Both the position numbers and the translations under genes were made by a program. A DNA stretch of 35,080 nucleotides from Rhodothermus sp. (lineage in GTDB: Bacteria; Bacteroidota; Rhodothermia; Rhodothermales; Rhodothermaceae), in contig JAUZRN010000043.1 of assembly GCA_030950375.1 (NCBI GenBank), positions 1 through 35,080 of the forward strand, given 5' to 3'. Under the pieces are notes generated by a model. It had not been told where the DNA came from, ran no database searches, and saw only the letters and a program-made list of their open reading frames with translations. The first letter of the stretch is position 1. Each line of letters opens with the position of its first letter. Below, piece by piece: positions 21,402 through 29,063 of the stretch.

Positions 21402-21957
21402 GATTGGATCGGGTTCGATTTTACAGGCAACGCTACCAGTTATACGAGCTGCTGGCCTTCGGTTCCACTGGTTACTGATAGGCTGGCTGGCGCTGGTCGG
21501 TTGTCGCACAACGGCTCTTTCACCCGCTTCGACGCTGCCCATGACCGACGTGCGCGAACGCCTGCTGGCCGAGCTGGCCCACTGGCAAGGCACGCCACAT
21601 CGATGGGGAGGCCTCGACGCACGGGGAATCGACTGTTCAGGCCTGGTCGTCCGTGTCTATCAGAATGCCTTTGGCCTTACCCTGCCCCGCACCACCGAAG
21701 CCCAGGTGCAACTGGGACAGCCCATTTCGCAACAGGAATTACAGGCGGGCGACCTTGTATTCTTCCGCCTGGATCGTAAAAATCGTCATGTAGGAATCTA
21801 TCTGGGAGAAGGGCGCTTTCTGCATGCCGGCAGCTCGACCGGGGTGACCGTCTCACATCTCGACGATCCTTACTGGCAGCGCCATTACTGGACAGCTCGG
21901 CGGATCCTGGATCTGGAGGATGCCACTTCCCCACCCACCATGACAATTGGATGGTAG
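21400..21957 (+). CDS. NlpC/P60-family lipoprotein peptidase
   Basis: The protein is 185 aa from ATG 21400. A hydrophobic segment ends in a lipobox, LVGC with C35 as the lipidation site, so it is probably an outer-membrane or periplasmic lipoprotein. The NlpC/P60 domain (about 47-175) has catalytic C79 in GIDCSGLVVRVYQ and H130 in RHVGIYLG, with H142 in FLHAGSS as a possible third member. Such enzymes cut peptide stems of peptidoglycan, typically between D-Glu and diaminopimelate. The long n-region (about 22 residues) makes the start uncertain. A terminator follows at 22014. Confidence 0.88.
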   Translation: MIGSGSILQATLPVIRAAGLRFHWLLIGWLALVGCRTTALSPASTLPMTDVRERLLAELAHWQGTPHRWGGLDARGIDCSGLVVRVYQNAFGLTLPRTTEAQVQLGQPISQQELQAGDLVFFRLDRKNRHVGIYLGEGRFLHAGSSTGVTVSHLDDPYWQRHYWTARRILDLEDATSPPTMTIGW

Positions 21958-22013
21958 ACGGATCTCTCCGCAAGTACAGGCGTTAGTGCCACAACCCACT
22001 GCCCCTTCCAGAT

Positions 22014-22047
22014 CGCCGCAGCCGCAAGGCCGTGGCGTTCTCTTTTT
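22014..22047 (+). terminator. Intrinsic terminator after the NlpC/P60 gene
   Basis: CGCCGCAGCC (22014-22023) pairs with GGCCGTGGCG (22028-22037) around a GCAA tetraloop. There is one mismatch and one G-U pair, and TTCTCTTTTT follows. It lies between the lipoprotein gene and greA, so greA should have its own promoter within 22048-22088 or further upstream. Confidence 0.8.
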
Positions 22048-22088
22048 CTGTACCAATACAGTGGACCCTAAAAATAGCCACGGTATCT

Positions 22089-22568
22089 ATGCAGGATCCG
22101 AAACCCGTTTATTTAACCAGGGAAGCACTCCAGAAACTGAAGGAGGAACTCCACGAGCTCAAAACCAAAGAGCGAGCACGCATTGCCCGGGCGATCGCCG
22201 AAGCTCGGGCACATGGGGACCTGTCCGAAAACGCCGAATACGACGCCGCTAAAGAAGCCCAGGGGCGTCTGGAAGCACGTATTGCACAGATTGAACAAAC
22301 CATCGCCAACGCCCGAATTGTTGACGAAAACAAAATCGACACCAGCAAAGCTTACATCCTGTCGAAAGTACGCGTCAAGAACCTGCAAACAGGTGCTGAA
22401 CAGGTCTTTACCCTGGTCTCTCCCCAGGAGGTCGATCTGAATGAGGGGAAGATTTCGGTGAACAGTCCCATTGGTAAAGGACTGTTGGGACGTTCCGTGG
22501 GCGATGTCGTAGAAATCAAGGTCCCGGCCGGCAAGGTCAAACTGCAAATTCTGGAAATTTCGCGCTGA
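22089..22568 (+). CDS. greA: Transcription elongation factor GreA
   Basis: The 159-aa protein has the N-terminal coiled coil (about 8-78), with the tip motif GDLSENAEYDAAKEAQ. The acidic D/E residues at the tip stimulate RNA polymerase to cleave backtracked RNA. The C-terminal FKBP-like domain (about 85-159) ends in SPIGKGLLGRSVGDVVEI. ATG 22089 starts MQDPKPVYLTREAL, in line with family length (about 158). An upstream in-frame start at 22032 would overlap the terminator and is rejected. A hairpin terminator is found 118 nt downstream. Confidence 0.96.
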   Translation: MQDPKPVYLTREALQKLKEELHELKTKERARIARAIAEARAHGDLSENAEYDAAKEAQGRLEARIAQIEQTIANARIVDENKIDTSKAYILSKVRVKNLQTGAEQVFTLVSPQEVDLNEGKISVNSPIGKGLLGRSVGDVVEIKVPAGKVKLQILEISR

Positions 22569-22686
22569 CTGAGTAGTACCGTCCGGCATGTATTATTCCT
22601 GCGCCGTAAAACACAGACTACTCGCAAGCGGACTGTAGGGCGGCGGGAGTCTATTGCTTGTAAGTGCCGGGTGCATAGCATACTGT

Positions 22687-22729
22687 AAGCCTTCGGTATC
22701 CGTGCGACCGAAGGCTTGTCTTGTTTTTA
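22687..22729 (+). terminator. Intrinsic terminator downstream of greA
   Basis: AAGCCTTCGGT (22687-22697) pairs perfectly over 11 bp with ACCGAAGGCTT (22707-22717) around a 9-nt loop, and GTCTTGTTTTTA follows. The distance from the greA stop (118 nt) is long but there is no gene between. Confidence 0.85.
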
Positions 22730-22951
22730 TGGGCGTGCAGGTATGCACATAGCAAGATGATCAGGTATCAGGTCCGGTGCGAGCCCCTGGCGCCTGCACT
22801 TACTGAAACACACTAGCTCAACAGCTAAAGCTTACCTGGCGGCCCGTTTTTTACAGAGGACGAGCGCAGGATCTGCCCTGTCGCATCAAGGTTGCAGACC
22901 GTACTCTTTCATTGTGGCTCTGTCCTGAACACTGGGGTTACGACAGAGAGT

Positions 22952-22994
22952 CACCCCCCAGGCCCTTCGGGCCCGCTTCCCTTCAAGGGGGAGC
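22952..22994 (+). repeat. Extragenic repeat module A, plus-strand copy
   Basis: This is the best preserved A unit. It contains two small hairpins in tandem: GGCCC/GGGCC-type pairing within 22961-22973 and the CCCTTCAAGGG hairpin at 22979-22989, followed by GGGAGCGAA. It matches module A at 20091-20134 (minus) over most of its length. Confidence 0.75.
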
Positions 22995-23180
22995 GAATTT
23001 CTCCGGACAGTTGCCCACGATCGCTCGGGATCAATGAGCCGCTATGCCAAAGACGCGAAAGTGGACTGTTCTGTGCAGCCGCCAGCTTCTACGTAGACAG
23101 TGAGCAAAAAAACCGGCGACGGCACGCTCCTGACCTCCAATTCCTCTGGCCCATGCGCTGATGCTCTGTTCAGACCCAAC

Positions 23181-23318
23181 CACCTCCTCAGACCCTTTGG
23201 ATCAGTTCTCTCTTTGAGGGGGCAGCTCTCCGTTCAGCCTTCGCGTGGAGGCAATCGCTACAGCCCCCAGGTACCTTCATGTGCTCTGCCACGCCCAACC
23301 GACAAAGATCAGACGGGG
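23181..23318 (+). repeat. Composite extragenic repeat, copy 2 (modules A+B)
   Basis: Module A (23181-23222, diverged) leads directly into module B (23223-23318), the same order as copy 1 at 19994-20134 but on the opposite strand. The first 53 bases of B are identical to copy 1. The next 43 carry five differences. In the frame that stays open in both copies, three of the five are silent third-position changes and the other two fall in one codon. Confidence 0.85.
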
Positions 23319-23407
23319 GGAGCTAACAAAGCCGCCCTTCGGAGAAGGGCTCGGTCCCGACCCGTTCGTCCTTATCGCAAACGCTGCTACCCGGACCGGA
23401 AAGACGC

Positions 23408-23445
23408 ACCGCCTCAGGCCCTTTGGTCAGCTTTTCGGGAGAGCG
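23408..23445 (+). repeat. Extragenic repeat module A, shortened copy
   Basis: It reads CCGCCTCAGGCCCTTTGG, then TCAGCTTTTC and GGGAGAGCGAAG. This matches module A with an internal deletion of the CAAGG hairpin arm. Confidence 0.6.
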
Positions 23446-23969
23446 AAGCATTGATTCCCAGGTCATTATAAGTCTGGAGAGCTGCCAAGTGGCAAGCCGG
23501 CGTGTATTTTTGAGGCTTCCCTGCTCTCTGGTGAGAGGGACAGCAGAGGAGCTCCCTGCTTACCCTTGCTAATTGGAGAAGAGTGCGGAATAGGGATGAG
23601 GGGTGCCTCTCCGCTGAAAGAGCGTTTTTTGCTGTACACGCTTGTCCGGTCCCATACGCATGGGGCAGAGCACGCCTGCCCAGAGCTATCGGAAAGAGGC
23701 TTGCCGAATCGCTTTAAGCCACCAGGCGAACGGTTGTGCAATGCAAGGCTCGTGTTGGAGGGTGCGAAGAGGGAAGACGACTTTTTTCAGGTCATCCGTT
23801 ACAACCGGCAAATTCAGGTGTCTTTAAAAAATAGGATCTTTGACGATAACCTGAGGCAAACATGTTGTCGGGCAAGCCGTTTCGTACTTTATTTTTCAGG
23901 GCAAAGCAAGTAGATCTGCCGCCAGCAACCCGTTATGCTATTGCTTTTCGTATGAAAGAGGACGTATCC

Positions 23970-25844
23970 ATGGAAGTGGCGCGGCGTGCTCAGGTAGAGC
24001 ATGCCATTGTAGAAGCTGCTCGTTTGCTGGTTGCGCCAGATCCCCTTGATATGCAGGTATTGCTGCGTCTGCTGGGCGAGACTACCGGTGCTGAAGCTGT
24101 ATACTTTGTGGGGGCACCTCAGGCCGGTGAGCACGAAGCGTATACCTATACGGTCTGGCATCGACAGAACCGGAAATCCCACCACTGGTGGCAGGAGCTG
24201 GAAGCGCGCATCCGGCAGTACTTTTCAACCTCAGCGGTCCGGGACGAGGTGCAGTATTTGGGCGAAAAGCTGCTGGTAGTCCCCGTGTTGTCCACAGAGG
24301 ATCGGTTCTACGGATACCTGGGGCTGGAGTTTTCAGATGGATCGTCGGCGGCGCGTCGAGCAGAAGCCCGGCTTCTGGAAGTACTGGGCGGGCTATTGGC
24401 AGCATACTTTGATCGCCAGGCAACTGAAGCCGCTCGTCGGGAGAGTGAAAAGCGCTGGCGGTTGCTCATGGAGCAGTTGCCGGAGCCCATCCTGCTGATC
24501 GCGCAGGACCGGGTGGTCTACTTGAATCCAGCGGGACGGAAGCTGCTGGGCGTTGGTGAGGCAGAAGACCTGACGGGACGTTCGCTGCTGGACTTTTTCT
24601 CGGCCGACCAGTATGAGGTGGTGGCCCGGCAGATTCGGCGCGTAGAAGCCGGAGAGTCGGCGCCACCTTTTGAATGCTCGGTGGTTCGTCTGGATGGAGA
24701 GGAGCGCATTGTCGAGATGACGGCGGCGCGGGTGGTTTTTGAAGGGCAGCCCGTTGTACAGATCATGCTGCGTGATCTGACGGAGCGACGGCGGGCCGAG
24801 GAGCGGTATCGTTCATTCGTCAACACCATTACCGAAGGGATCTGGCGGATTGAGCTGCGCCAACCGGTGGCCATTACCACGCTGCCCGAACTGCAGGTAG
24901 CACATCTCTATCGTCATGGCGTGCTGGCCGAGTGTAACGCAGTGATGGCTCGCTGGCTGGGGGCCTCCGATCCATCGGAAGTGGCTGGACGCCCGCTGGA
25001 TTCGCTGCGGCACTATTTTCCACCACGCTATCTATGGGAGTTTGTGCGGCGGGGCTATCGGCTGCATGGCGAGGAGTATGCATTGCCAGGCAAGCAAGGC
25101 ACACGTTATTTCATGGTCAATGCTGTGGGAACGGTGGAGCGTGATCGGCTGGTGCGTATCTGGGGCAGCGCGATTGAAGTGACCGAACGCGTAGAGCTGG
25201 AACGCCGCATGGTACAGACTCTTGAGCAACAACAACAGGCGATCGGTCGGGATCTGCACGACGGAGTCGGACAGCTCCTGACCAGCATCCGCATGCTCAG
25301 TGAAAATCTGGCACGTCGGTTACAGACCGAACAGCATCCGCTGAGCGAGCTGGCGCAGAAGGTGGTGCGTTTTGCTCGGGAGGCAGCTGAGGGGGTGCGG
25401 GCCATTTATCGGGGCCTGACGCCAGCGCAACTCTACACGGAAGACCTGACGCTGGCATTGGAAGAGCTGGCTTATAACACCAACGCTCTACCCGATATCC
25501 GCTGTCGTTTTGAAACGGATGGGCAGGTATCGATTGCAGATCCGGAGGCCAAATTGCATCTGTATCGTATTGCCCAGGAGGCCATCAACAATGCGTTGAA
25601 GCATGCCCGGGCTTCAGAAATATTGCTGACGTTACGCTATCGGGAGGGTGCGATCGAACTCTGTGTAGCCGATAACGGCCGCGGGATGGATCCCGCGCAG
25701 GCCCGCCCGGACTCGCTGGGTCTGAAAACCATGTACTACCGGGCGCGCACCATCGGGGGCACGCTCCATATACAGTCCCGGCCCGGTCAGGGTACCACGA
25801 TCTGCTGTCGTCTGCCTGCAGGTGCATGTGCTGAAAAAGTATAA
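23970..25844 (+). CDS. Cytoplasmic sensor histidine kinase (GAF-PAS-PAS-HisKA_3-HATPase)
   Basis: The protein is 624 aa from ATG 23970, chosen because AGAGGA lies 8 nt upstream; in-frame ATGs at 23952 and 23862 are possible. It has no membrane span. A GAF-like domain (about 1-155) is followed by two PAS domains (about 165-280 and 290-415), the first with RVVYLNPAGRKLLGV. The dimerisation domain has phospho-acceptor H430 in GRDLHDGVGQLL. The ATPase domain carries NNALKHA, DNGRGMDP and GLKTMYYRA. This is the NarL/UhpB (HPK7) class, which partners with LuxR-type regulators such as the two genes that follow. The signal is unknown. Confidence 0.92.
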   Translation: MEVARRAQVEHAIVEAARLLVAPDPLDMQVLLRLLGETTGAEAVYFVGAPQAGEHEAYTYTVWHRQNRKSHHWWQELEARIRQYFSTSAVRDEVQYLGEKLLVVPVLSTEDRFYGYLGLEFSDGSSAARRAEARLLEVLGGLLAAYFDRQATEAARRESEKRWRLLMEQLPEPILLIAQDRVVYLNPAGRKLLGVGEAEDLTGRSLLDFFSADQYEVVARQIRRVEAGESAPPFECSVVRLDGEERIVEMTAARVVFEGQPVVQIMLRDLTERRRAEERYRSFVNTITEGIWRIELRQPVAITTLPELQVAHLYRHGVLAECNAVMARWLGASDPSEVAGRPLDSLRHYFPPRYLWEFVRRGYRLHGEEYALPGKQGTRYFMVNAVGTVERDRLVRIWGSAIEVTERVELERRMVQTLEQQQQAIGRDLHDGVGQLLTSIRMLSENLARRLQTEQHPLSELAQKVVRFAREAAEGVRAIYRGLTPAQLYTEDLTLALEELAYNTNALPDIRCRFETDGQVSIADPEAKLHLYRIAQEAINNALKHARASEILLTLRYREGAIELCVADNGRGMDPAQARPDSLGLKTMYYRARTIGGTLHIQSRPGQGTTICCRLPAGACAEKV

Positions 25845-25920
25845 TGTATAAATGATGCAACGATAGCTACGTTTGTTGTATATTCTATTGAAGAAATTGG
25901 TAAATAAAGAGGTGATGGCG

Positions 25921-26637
25921 ATGATGCATAGCGAGACCCTTTTGCGGGAAGGCTCGGGCTCATCAGGCAGCAGTGACCGGATTCGCGTAGTTGTTGTGGA
26001 CGACCATCCGGCCATTCGCGAGGCGCTCACCGATACGATCAACAGCGCCATGGGGATGGAAGTGGTAGGACAGGCCAGCACGGCCGCGGAAGCCTTTCGG
26101 TTGATCGAAAAAGAGCGCCCCACGGTGGCGGTGGTCGATATTTCGCTGGAGGATGCCCATGGCCTGGATCTCGTTCAGAACATCCGGGCCCAGTTTCCTG
26201 AGGTGCAGGTCGTGATCTTTTCCATGTATGACGAGAGCGTCTATGCCGAGCGAGCCATTCGCGCCGGTGCTTCTGGCTACCTGATGAAGAGCGAGCCAAC
26301 GCAGAGCGTCGTGGAGGCCATCCGGGCAGTCGTGCGGGGGGAAGTGTATCTAAGTCGCCGGATGGCGTCCCGCATTCTGAGTAAGGTAGCCATGGGACGC
26401 GCTCCAGGACCGGGCTTTGCCATTGATGAGCTGACTGATCGGGAAATGGCCGTCTTCCAGATGCTGGGACAGGGCTATACGATCGATGAGATTACCGAAC
26501 GACTCAACCTGAGCCGGAAGACGGTTGAGACCTATCGGCGTCGGGCCAAAGAAAAGCTCGGATTCGATTCGGTGGCCGAGTTGCTCCAGTTTGCTGTGCA
26601 ATGGACACATGCCCAGGGGCGTGGTAGTAAATTGTGA
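25921..26637 (+). CDS. NarL/FixJ-type response regulator 1
   Basis: The protein is 238 aa. The receiver domain (about 20-140) has D27/D28, phospho-acceptor D73 in VVDISLEDAHG, S in IFSMYDE and K in YLMKSE. A LuxR-type DNA-binding domain (about 172-232) contains LTDREMAVFQMLGQGYT and LNLSRKTVETYRRRAKEKLG. ATG 25921 is preferred because AGAGGTG (25908-25914) is 6 nt before it; ATG 25915 overlaps that site and 25924 is also possible. It follows the kinase by 76 nt, so they probably form one unit. It is a close paralogue of the next regulator. Confidence 0.93.
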   Translation: MMHSETLLREGSGSSGSSDRIRVVVVDDHPAIREALTDTINSAMGMEVVGQASTAAEAFRLIEKERPTVAVVDISLEDAHGLDLVQNIRAQFPEVQVVIFSMYDESVYAERAIRAGASGYLMKSEPTQSVVEAIRAVVRGEVYLSRRMASRILSKVAMGRAPGPGFAIDELTDREMAVFQMLGQGYTIDEITERLNLSRKTVETYRRRAKEKLGFDSVAELLQFAVQWTHAQGRGSKL

Positions 26638-26727
26638 AAGCAAGATGAAAGCAAAGAGCCTATAGAGGCCTATGGGCACGGTGACCGTACAGCCTGGTGC
26701 AGGGCGCCGGGGTCGTGTTGTCGCCTC

Positions 26728-26760
26728 TTTCAGCCTCTGGCGCATTGTTATGCGCTGAAA
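26728..26760 (+). promoter_or_regulatory. Stem-loop between the two response regulators
   Basis: In the 288-nt gap, GCGCAT (26740-26745) pairs with ATGCGC (26750-26755) around TGTT. The flanking TTTCA (26728-26732) pairs with TGAAA (26756-26760), leaving a 7-nt bulge on the 5' side. No T run follows, so it is a weak terminator candidate at best. The remaining gap shows nothing else I can name. Confidence 0.35.
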
Positions 26761-26925
26761 CTACATACCTGTTTCCGCTAAAGCTTAGAATTGGACGAGA
26801 GCGTCTGCCTTTAAATTCCTGACTGTCTTGCGGAGTGAAGCAGCTGAGATGCGCGCAGGGAAGGAAATCAGCGTCATCCTTGTTGCAACGAACATCAGGC
26901 TTATTACTTTGAAGCAGGCAGGCGC

Positions 26926-27654
26926 ATGATGACATTAGAGGCCTTATTCCAACGTTCCGATCCCGAGCTGAAAGATACGCCCCACGTTCGGCAGGATCCG
27001 ATTCGCATTTTCGTGGTGGATGATCATCCCGCTATTCAGGAGGCACTTGCGGCGACGGTTGAGAGTGAGTCGGATCTGGAGCTGGTAGGCAGTGCGCGTA
27101 CGGCAGCGAAAGGCATGCAACAGATTCGCGAACTGCGGCCGGATGTGGTGGTGGTGGATATTTCGCTCGAAGATGCCCATGGACTGGATCTGGTACATCA
27201 GATCCGGGCCGAATTGCCGGAAACGCAGGTGGTGGTCTTCTCCATGTATGATGAGGTGGCCTATGCCGAGCGGGCTATTCGGGCCGGCGCCATGGGCTAT
27301 GTGATGAAAAGCGAATCGACTCAGAGTGTGGTGGAGGCGATCCGTACGGTGATGCAGGGGGAGGTGTATCTGAGCCACCGTATGGCCTCGCGTATTCTGA
27401 GCAAAGTGGTACGGGGGCGAAGCGTGCAGCATCACATGGTAGCACTCGATACGCTGACCGACCGGGAGATGGCCGTTTTTCAACTGCTGGGCCAGGGCTA
27501 CTCGATCGAAGAGATCATGCAGCGGCTGAATCTGAGTCGGAAGACAGTCGAGACCTACCGACGCCGCGCTAAAGAAAAGCTCGGATTCTCGTCGGTCGGT
27601 GAATTGCTGCAATTTGCCGTGCAGTGGACTTATCAGCACACGCGGCAGGAATAG
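26926..27654 (+). CDS. NarL/FixJ-type response regulator 2 (tandem paralogue)
   Basis: The protein is 242 aa with the same layout as the regulator upstream. The receiver has D32/D33, phospho-acceptor D78 in VVDISLEDAHG, and K in YVMKSE. The LuxR domain contains LTDREMAVFQLLGQGYS and LNLSRKTVETYRRRAKEKLG. By eye it is about 70% identical to regulator 1. The DNA-binding helix is identical, so both should bind the same kind of site. Differences concentrate in the N-terminal tail, the early receiver helices and the interdomain linker. A 288-nt gap suggests separate control. A hairpin terminator follows. Confidence 0.93.
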   Translation: MMTLEALFQRSDPELKDTPHVRQDPIRIFVVDDHPAIQEALAATVESESDLELVGSARTAAKGMQQIRELRPDVVVVDISLEDAHGLDLVHQIRAELPETQVVVFSMYDEVAYAERAIRAGAMGYVMKSESTQSVVEAIRTVMQGEVYLSHRMASRILSKVVRGRSVQHHMVALDTLTDREMAVFQLLGQGYSIEEIMQRLNLSRKTVETYRRRAKEKLGFSSVGELLQFAVQWTYQHTRQE

Positions 27655-27662
27655 TGCGCTTC

Positions 27663-27708
27663 TGGCGTATAAAGAATAAAACTTATGCGCCATCTCTACT
27701 TATTTTTA
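27663..27708 (+). terminator. Probable terminator after response regulator 2
   Basis: TGGCGTATAA (27663-27672) pairs with TTATGCGCCA (27683-27692) over 10 bp with one G-U pair and a 10-nt A-rich loop, followed by TCTCTACTTATTTTT. It begins 9 nt after the regulator stop and separates the two-component genes from the polysaccharide cluster. Confidence 0.6.
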
Positions 27709-27790
27709 CAATCCACTGGCGCACTTTTGTTAGGCCACTTGCCGTCGCTCAAGGCGCTGAAACCGGACGTCCACAGAGCTGGCCAATAGG

Positions 27791-27798
27791 TATCTTTG
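27791..27798 (+). promoter_or_regulatory. Candidate Bacteroidota-type -7 element upstream of the polysaccharide cluster
   Basis: TATCTTTG is an exact match to the TAnnTTTG -7 consensus known for Bacteroidota housekeeping promoters. It lies 56 nt before the first glycosyltransferase start, in a gap that follows a terminator. No TTG-type -33 element is seen at the usual distance, so the call is tentative. Confidence 0.4.
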
Positions 27799-27854
27799 AG
27801 TAGGCTGGCGGTAACAGCGAGCGGGCTGTGCTCACACAACAGGGGATAGAAGGT

Positions 27855-29063
27855 ATGCAGCGCACAGGCGTCCGGGTAAATGGCGCAGACCATGTCAACG
27901 AAAACGGAAAAGCACGGGTGGCCCTGGTGCACGACTGGCTCCCCGTCTATGCCGGCGCCGAGCGCGTGCTGGAGCAGATGCTCCACCTTTTCCCTGAGGC
28001 GGACCTGTTCACCCTGATTGAATGTCTGCCGCCCGATCAACGGGCATTTTTACAGGGACGGTCCGTGCAGACCTCGTTTATTCAGCAATTGCCGTTTGCC
28101 CGGAGGGCCTATCGATACTACCTGCCGCTGGCCCCGCTGGCCATCGAGCAGTTCGACCTGCGGGACTATGAGGTGGTGATCTCCTCCAGCTATGTGGTCG
28201 CCAAGGGCGTGCTGACCACGGCGGAACAGTTGCATATCAGCTATGTGCACAGTCCGATCCGTTATGCCTGGGATCTGTATTTCCAGTATCTGGAGCAGGG
28301 TGGATTAAGGCGTGGTGTGCGCAGCTGGCTGGCCCGGCTGATCCTGCACTACCTGCGGCTTTACGATGCCACAACGGCTGGCCGTCCGGACATCCTGGTG
28401 GCCAATTCGCGCCATGTAGCCCGGCGTATCTGGAAAACCTACCGACGCCGGGCGCATGTGATCTATCCACCGGTCGATACGGCGGCGTTTGTGCCGGAGA
28501 CCGCAAAGGAAGATTTCTACGTGACCATTTCTCGGCTGGTCCCCTATAAACGAGTGGACCTGATCGTGCAGGCCTTTGCGTCTATGCCACGCCGTCAGCT
28601 GGTAGTGATCGGTGATGGACCGGAAATGGACCGGATTGCCCGCATGGCCCCCCCCAATGTGGTATTGCTGGGCTATCAACCTTTTGAAGTGATGCACGCG
28701 TACCTGCAGCGAGCGCGTGCTTTTGTGTTTGCCGCAGAAGAGGATTTTGGTATCGTGCCGGTCGAGGCTATGGCCTGTGGAACTCCCGTGATTGCCTATG
28801 GACGAGGGGGCGTGCGGGAGACCGTGGTCGAGGGCGAGACGGGACTCTTCTTTTACGAGCAGACGCCCGGGGCGCTCAAAGAGGCTATCGAACGCTTTGA
28901 GGACCTGGAGGCGTCGCTGAGCATCGAACGCATTCGCCTGCAGGCAGAGCAGTTTTCGATTGCGCGATTTCGGAAGGCATTTAGCCGTCTGGTAGAGCGC
29001 GCCTATCAGAAGTTTCTGAAGAAAAAACGCGGACAGCAAGTTGATTCAAAGGTAACGATATGA
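27855..29063 (+). CDS. GT4-family glycosyltransferase
   Basis: The 402-aa protein has a GT-B fold. The N-terminal half begins ARVALVHDWLPVYAGAERVL. The C-terminal half begins near DFYVTISRLVPYKRVDLIV and has the E-x7-E motif in EEDFGIVPVEAMACGTPVIA plus GGVRETVVEGETGLFF. It probably adds a sugar from a nucleotide-sugar donor to a lipid-linked repeat unit at the cytoplasmic face. Donor and acceptor are unknown. ATG 27855 is chosen with AGGGG about 9 nt upstream; an in-frame GTG at 27828 is possible. Its stop overlaps the next start (ATGA, 29060-29063), indicating coupled translation. Confidence 0.9.
   Translation: MQRTGVRVNGADHVNENGKARVALVHDWLPVYAGAERVLEQMLHLFPEADLFTLIECLPPDQRAFLQGRSVQTSFIQQLPFARRAYRYYLPLAPLAIEQFDLRDYEVVISSSYVVAKGVLTTAEQLHISYVHSPIRYAWDLYFQYLEQGGLRRGVRSWLARLILHYLRLYDATTAGRPDILVANSRHVARRIWKTYRRRAHVIYPPVDTAAFVPETAKEDFYVTISRLVPYKRVDLIVQAFASMPRRQLVVIGDGPEMDRIARMAPPNVVLLGYQPFEVMHAYLQRARAFVFAAEEDFGIVPVEAMACGTPVIAYGRGGVRETVVEGETGLFFYEQTPGALKEAIERFEDLEASLSIERIRLQAEQFSIARFRKAFSRLVERAYQKFLKKKRGQQVDSKVTI

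Larger units (their letters stand above)
22730..23969. other. Gene-poor region of about 1.24 kb with extragenic repeats
   Basis: I find no supported gene here. Open frames at 22892-23161, 23100-23471 and 23566-23913 mainly read through repeats and show no family motifs. The stretch holds three plus-strand copies of repeat module A and one of module B. A further G/A-rich segment at about 23505-23600, with pairing between CCCTGCTCTCTGG and nearby GAGAGGGACAGCAG, may be another repeat unit. The last 130 nt should contain the sensor kinase promoter. GATCTTTG (23835-23842), one base from TAnnTTTG, is a weak candidate. Confidence 0.6.

Noticed and set aside
23566..23913. 115-aa plus-strand open frame before the sensor kinase gene
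   Set aside because: Its composition is unlike its neighbours, there is no recognisable domain or clear ribosome-binding site, and its 5' end lies in repeat-like sequence.
22730..23969. CRISPR array or insertion sequence as source of the repeats
   Set aside because: The copies are irregularly spaced, occur on both strands, have no unique spacers of constant length, and no cas or transposase gene is nearby.
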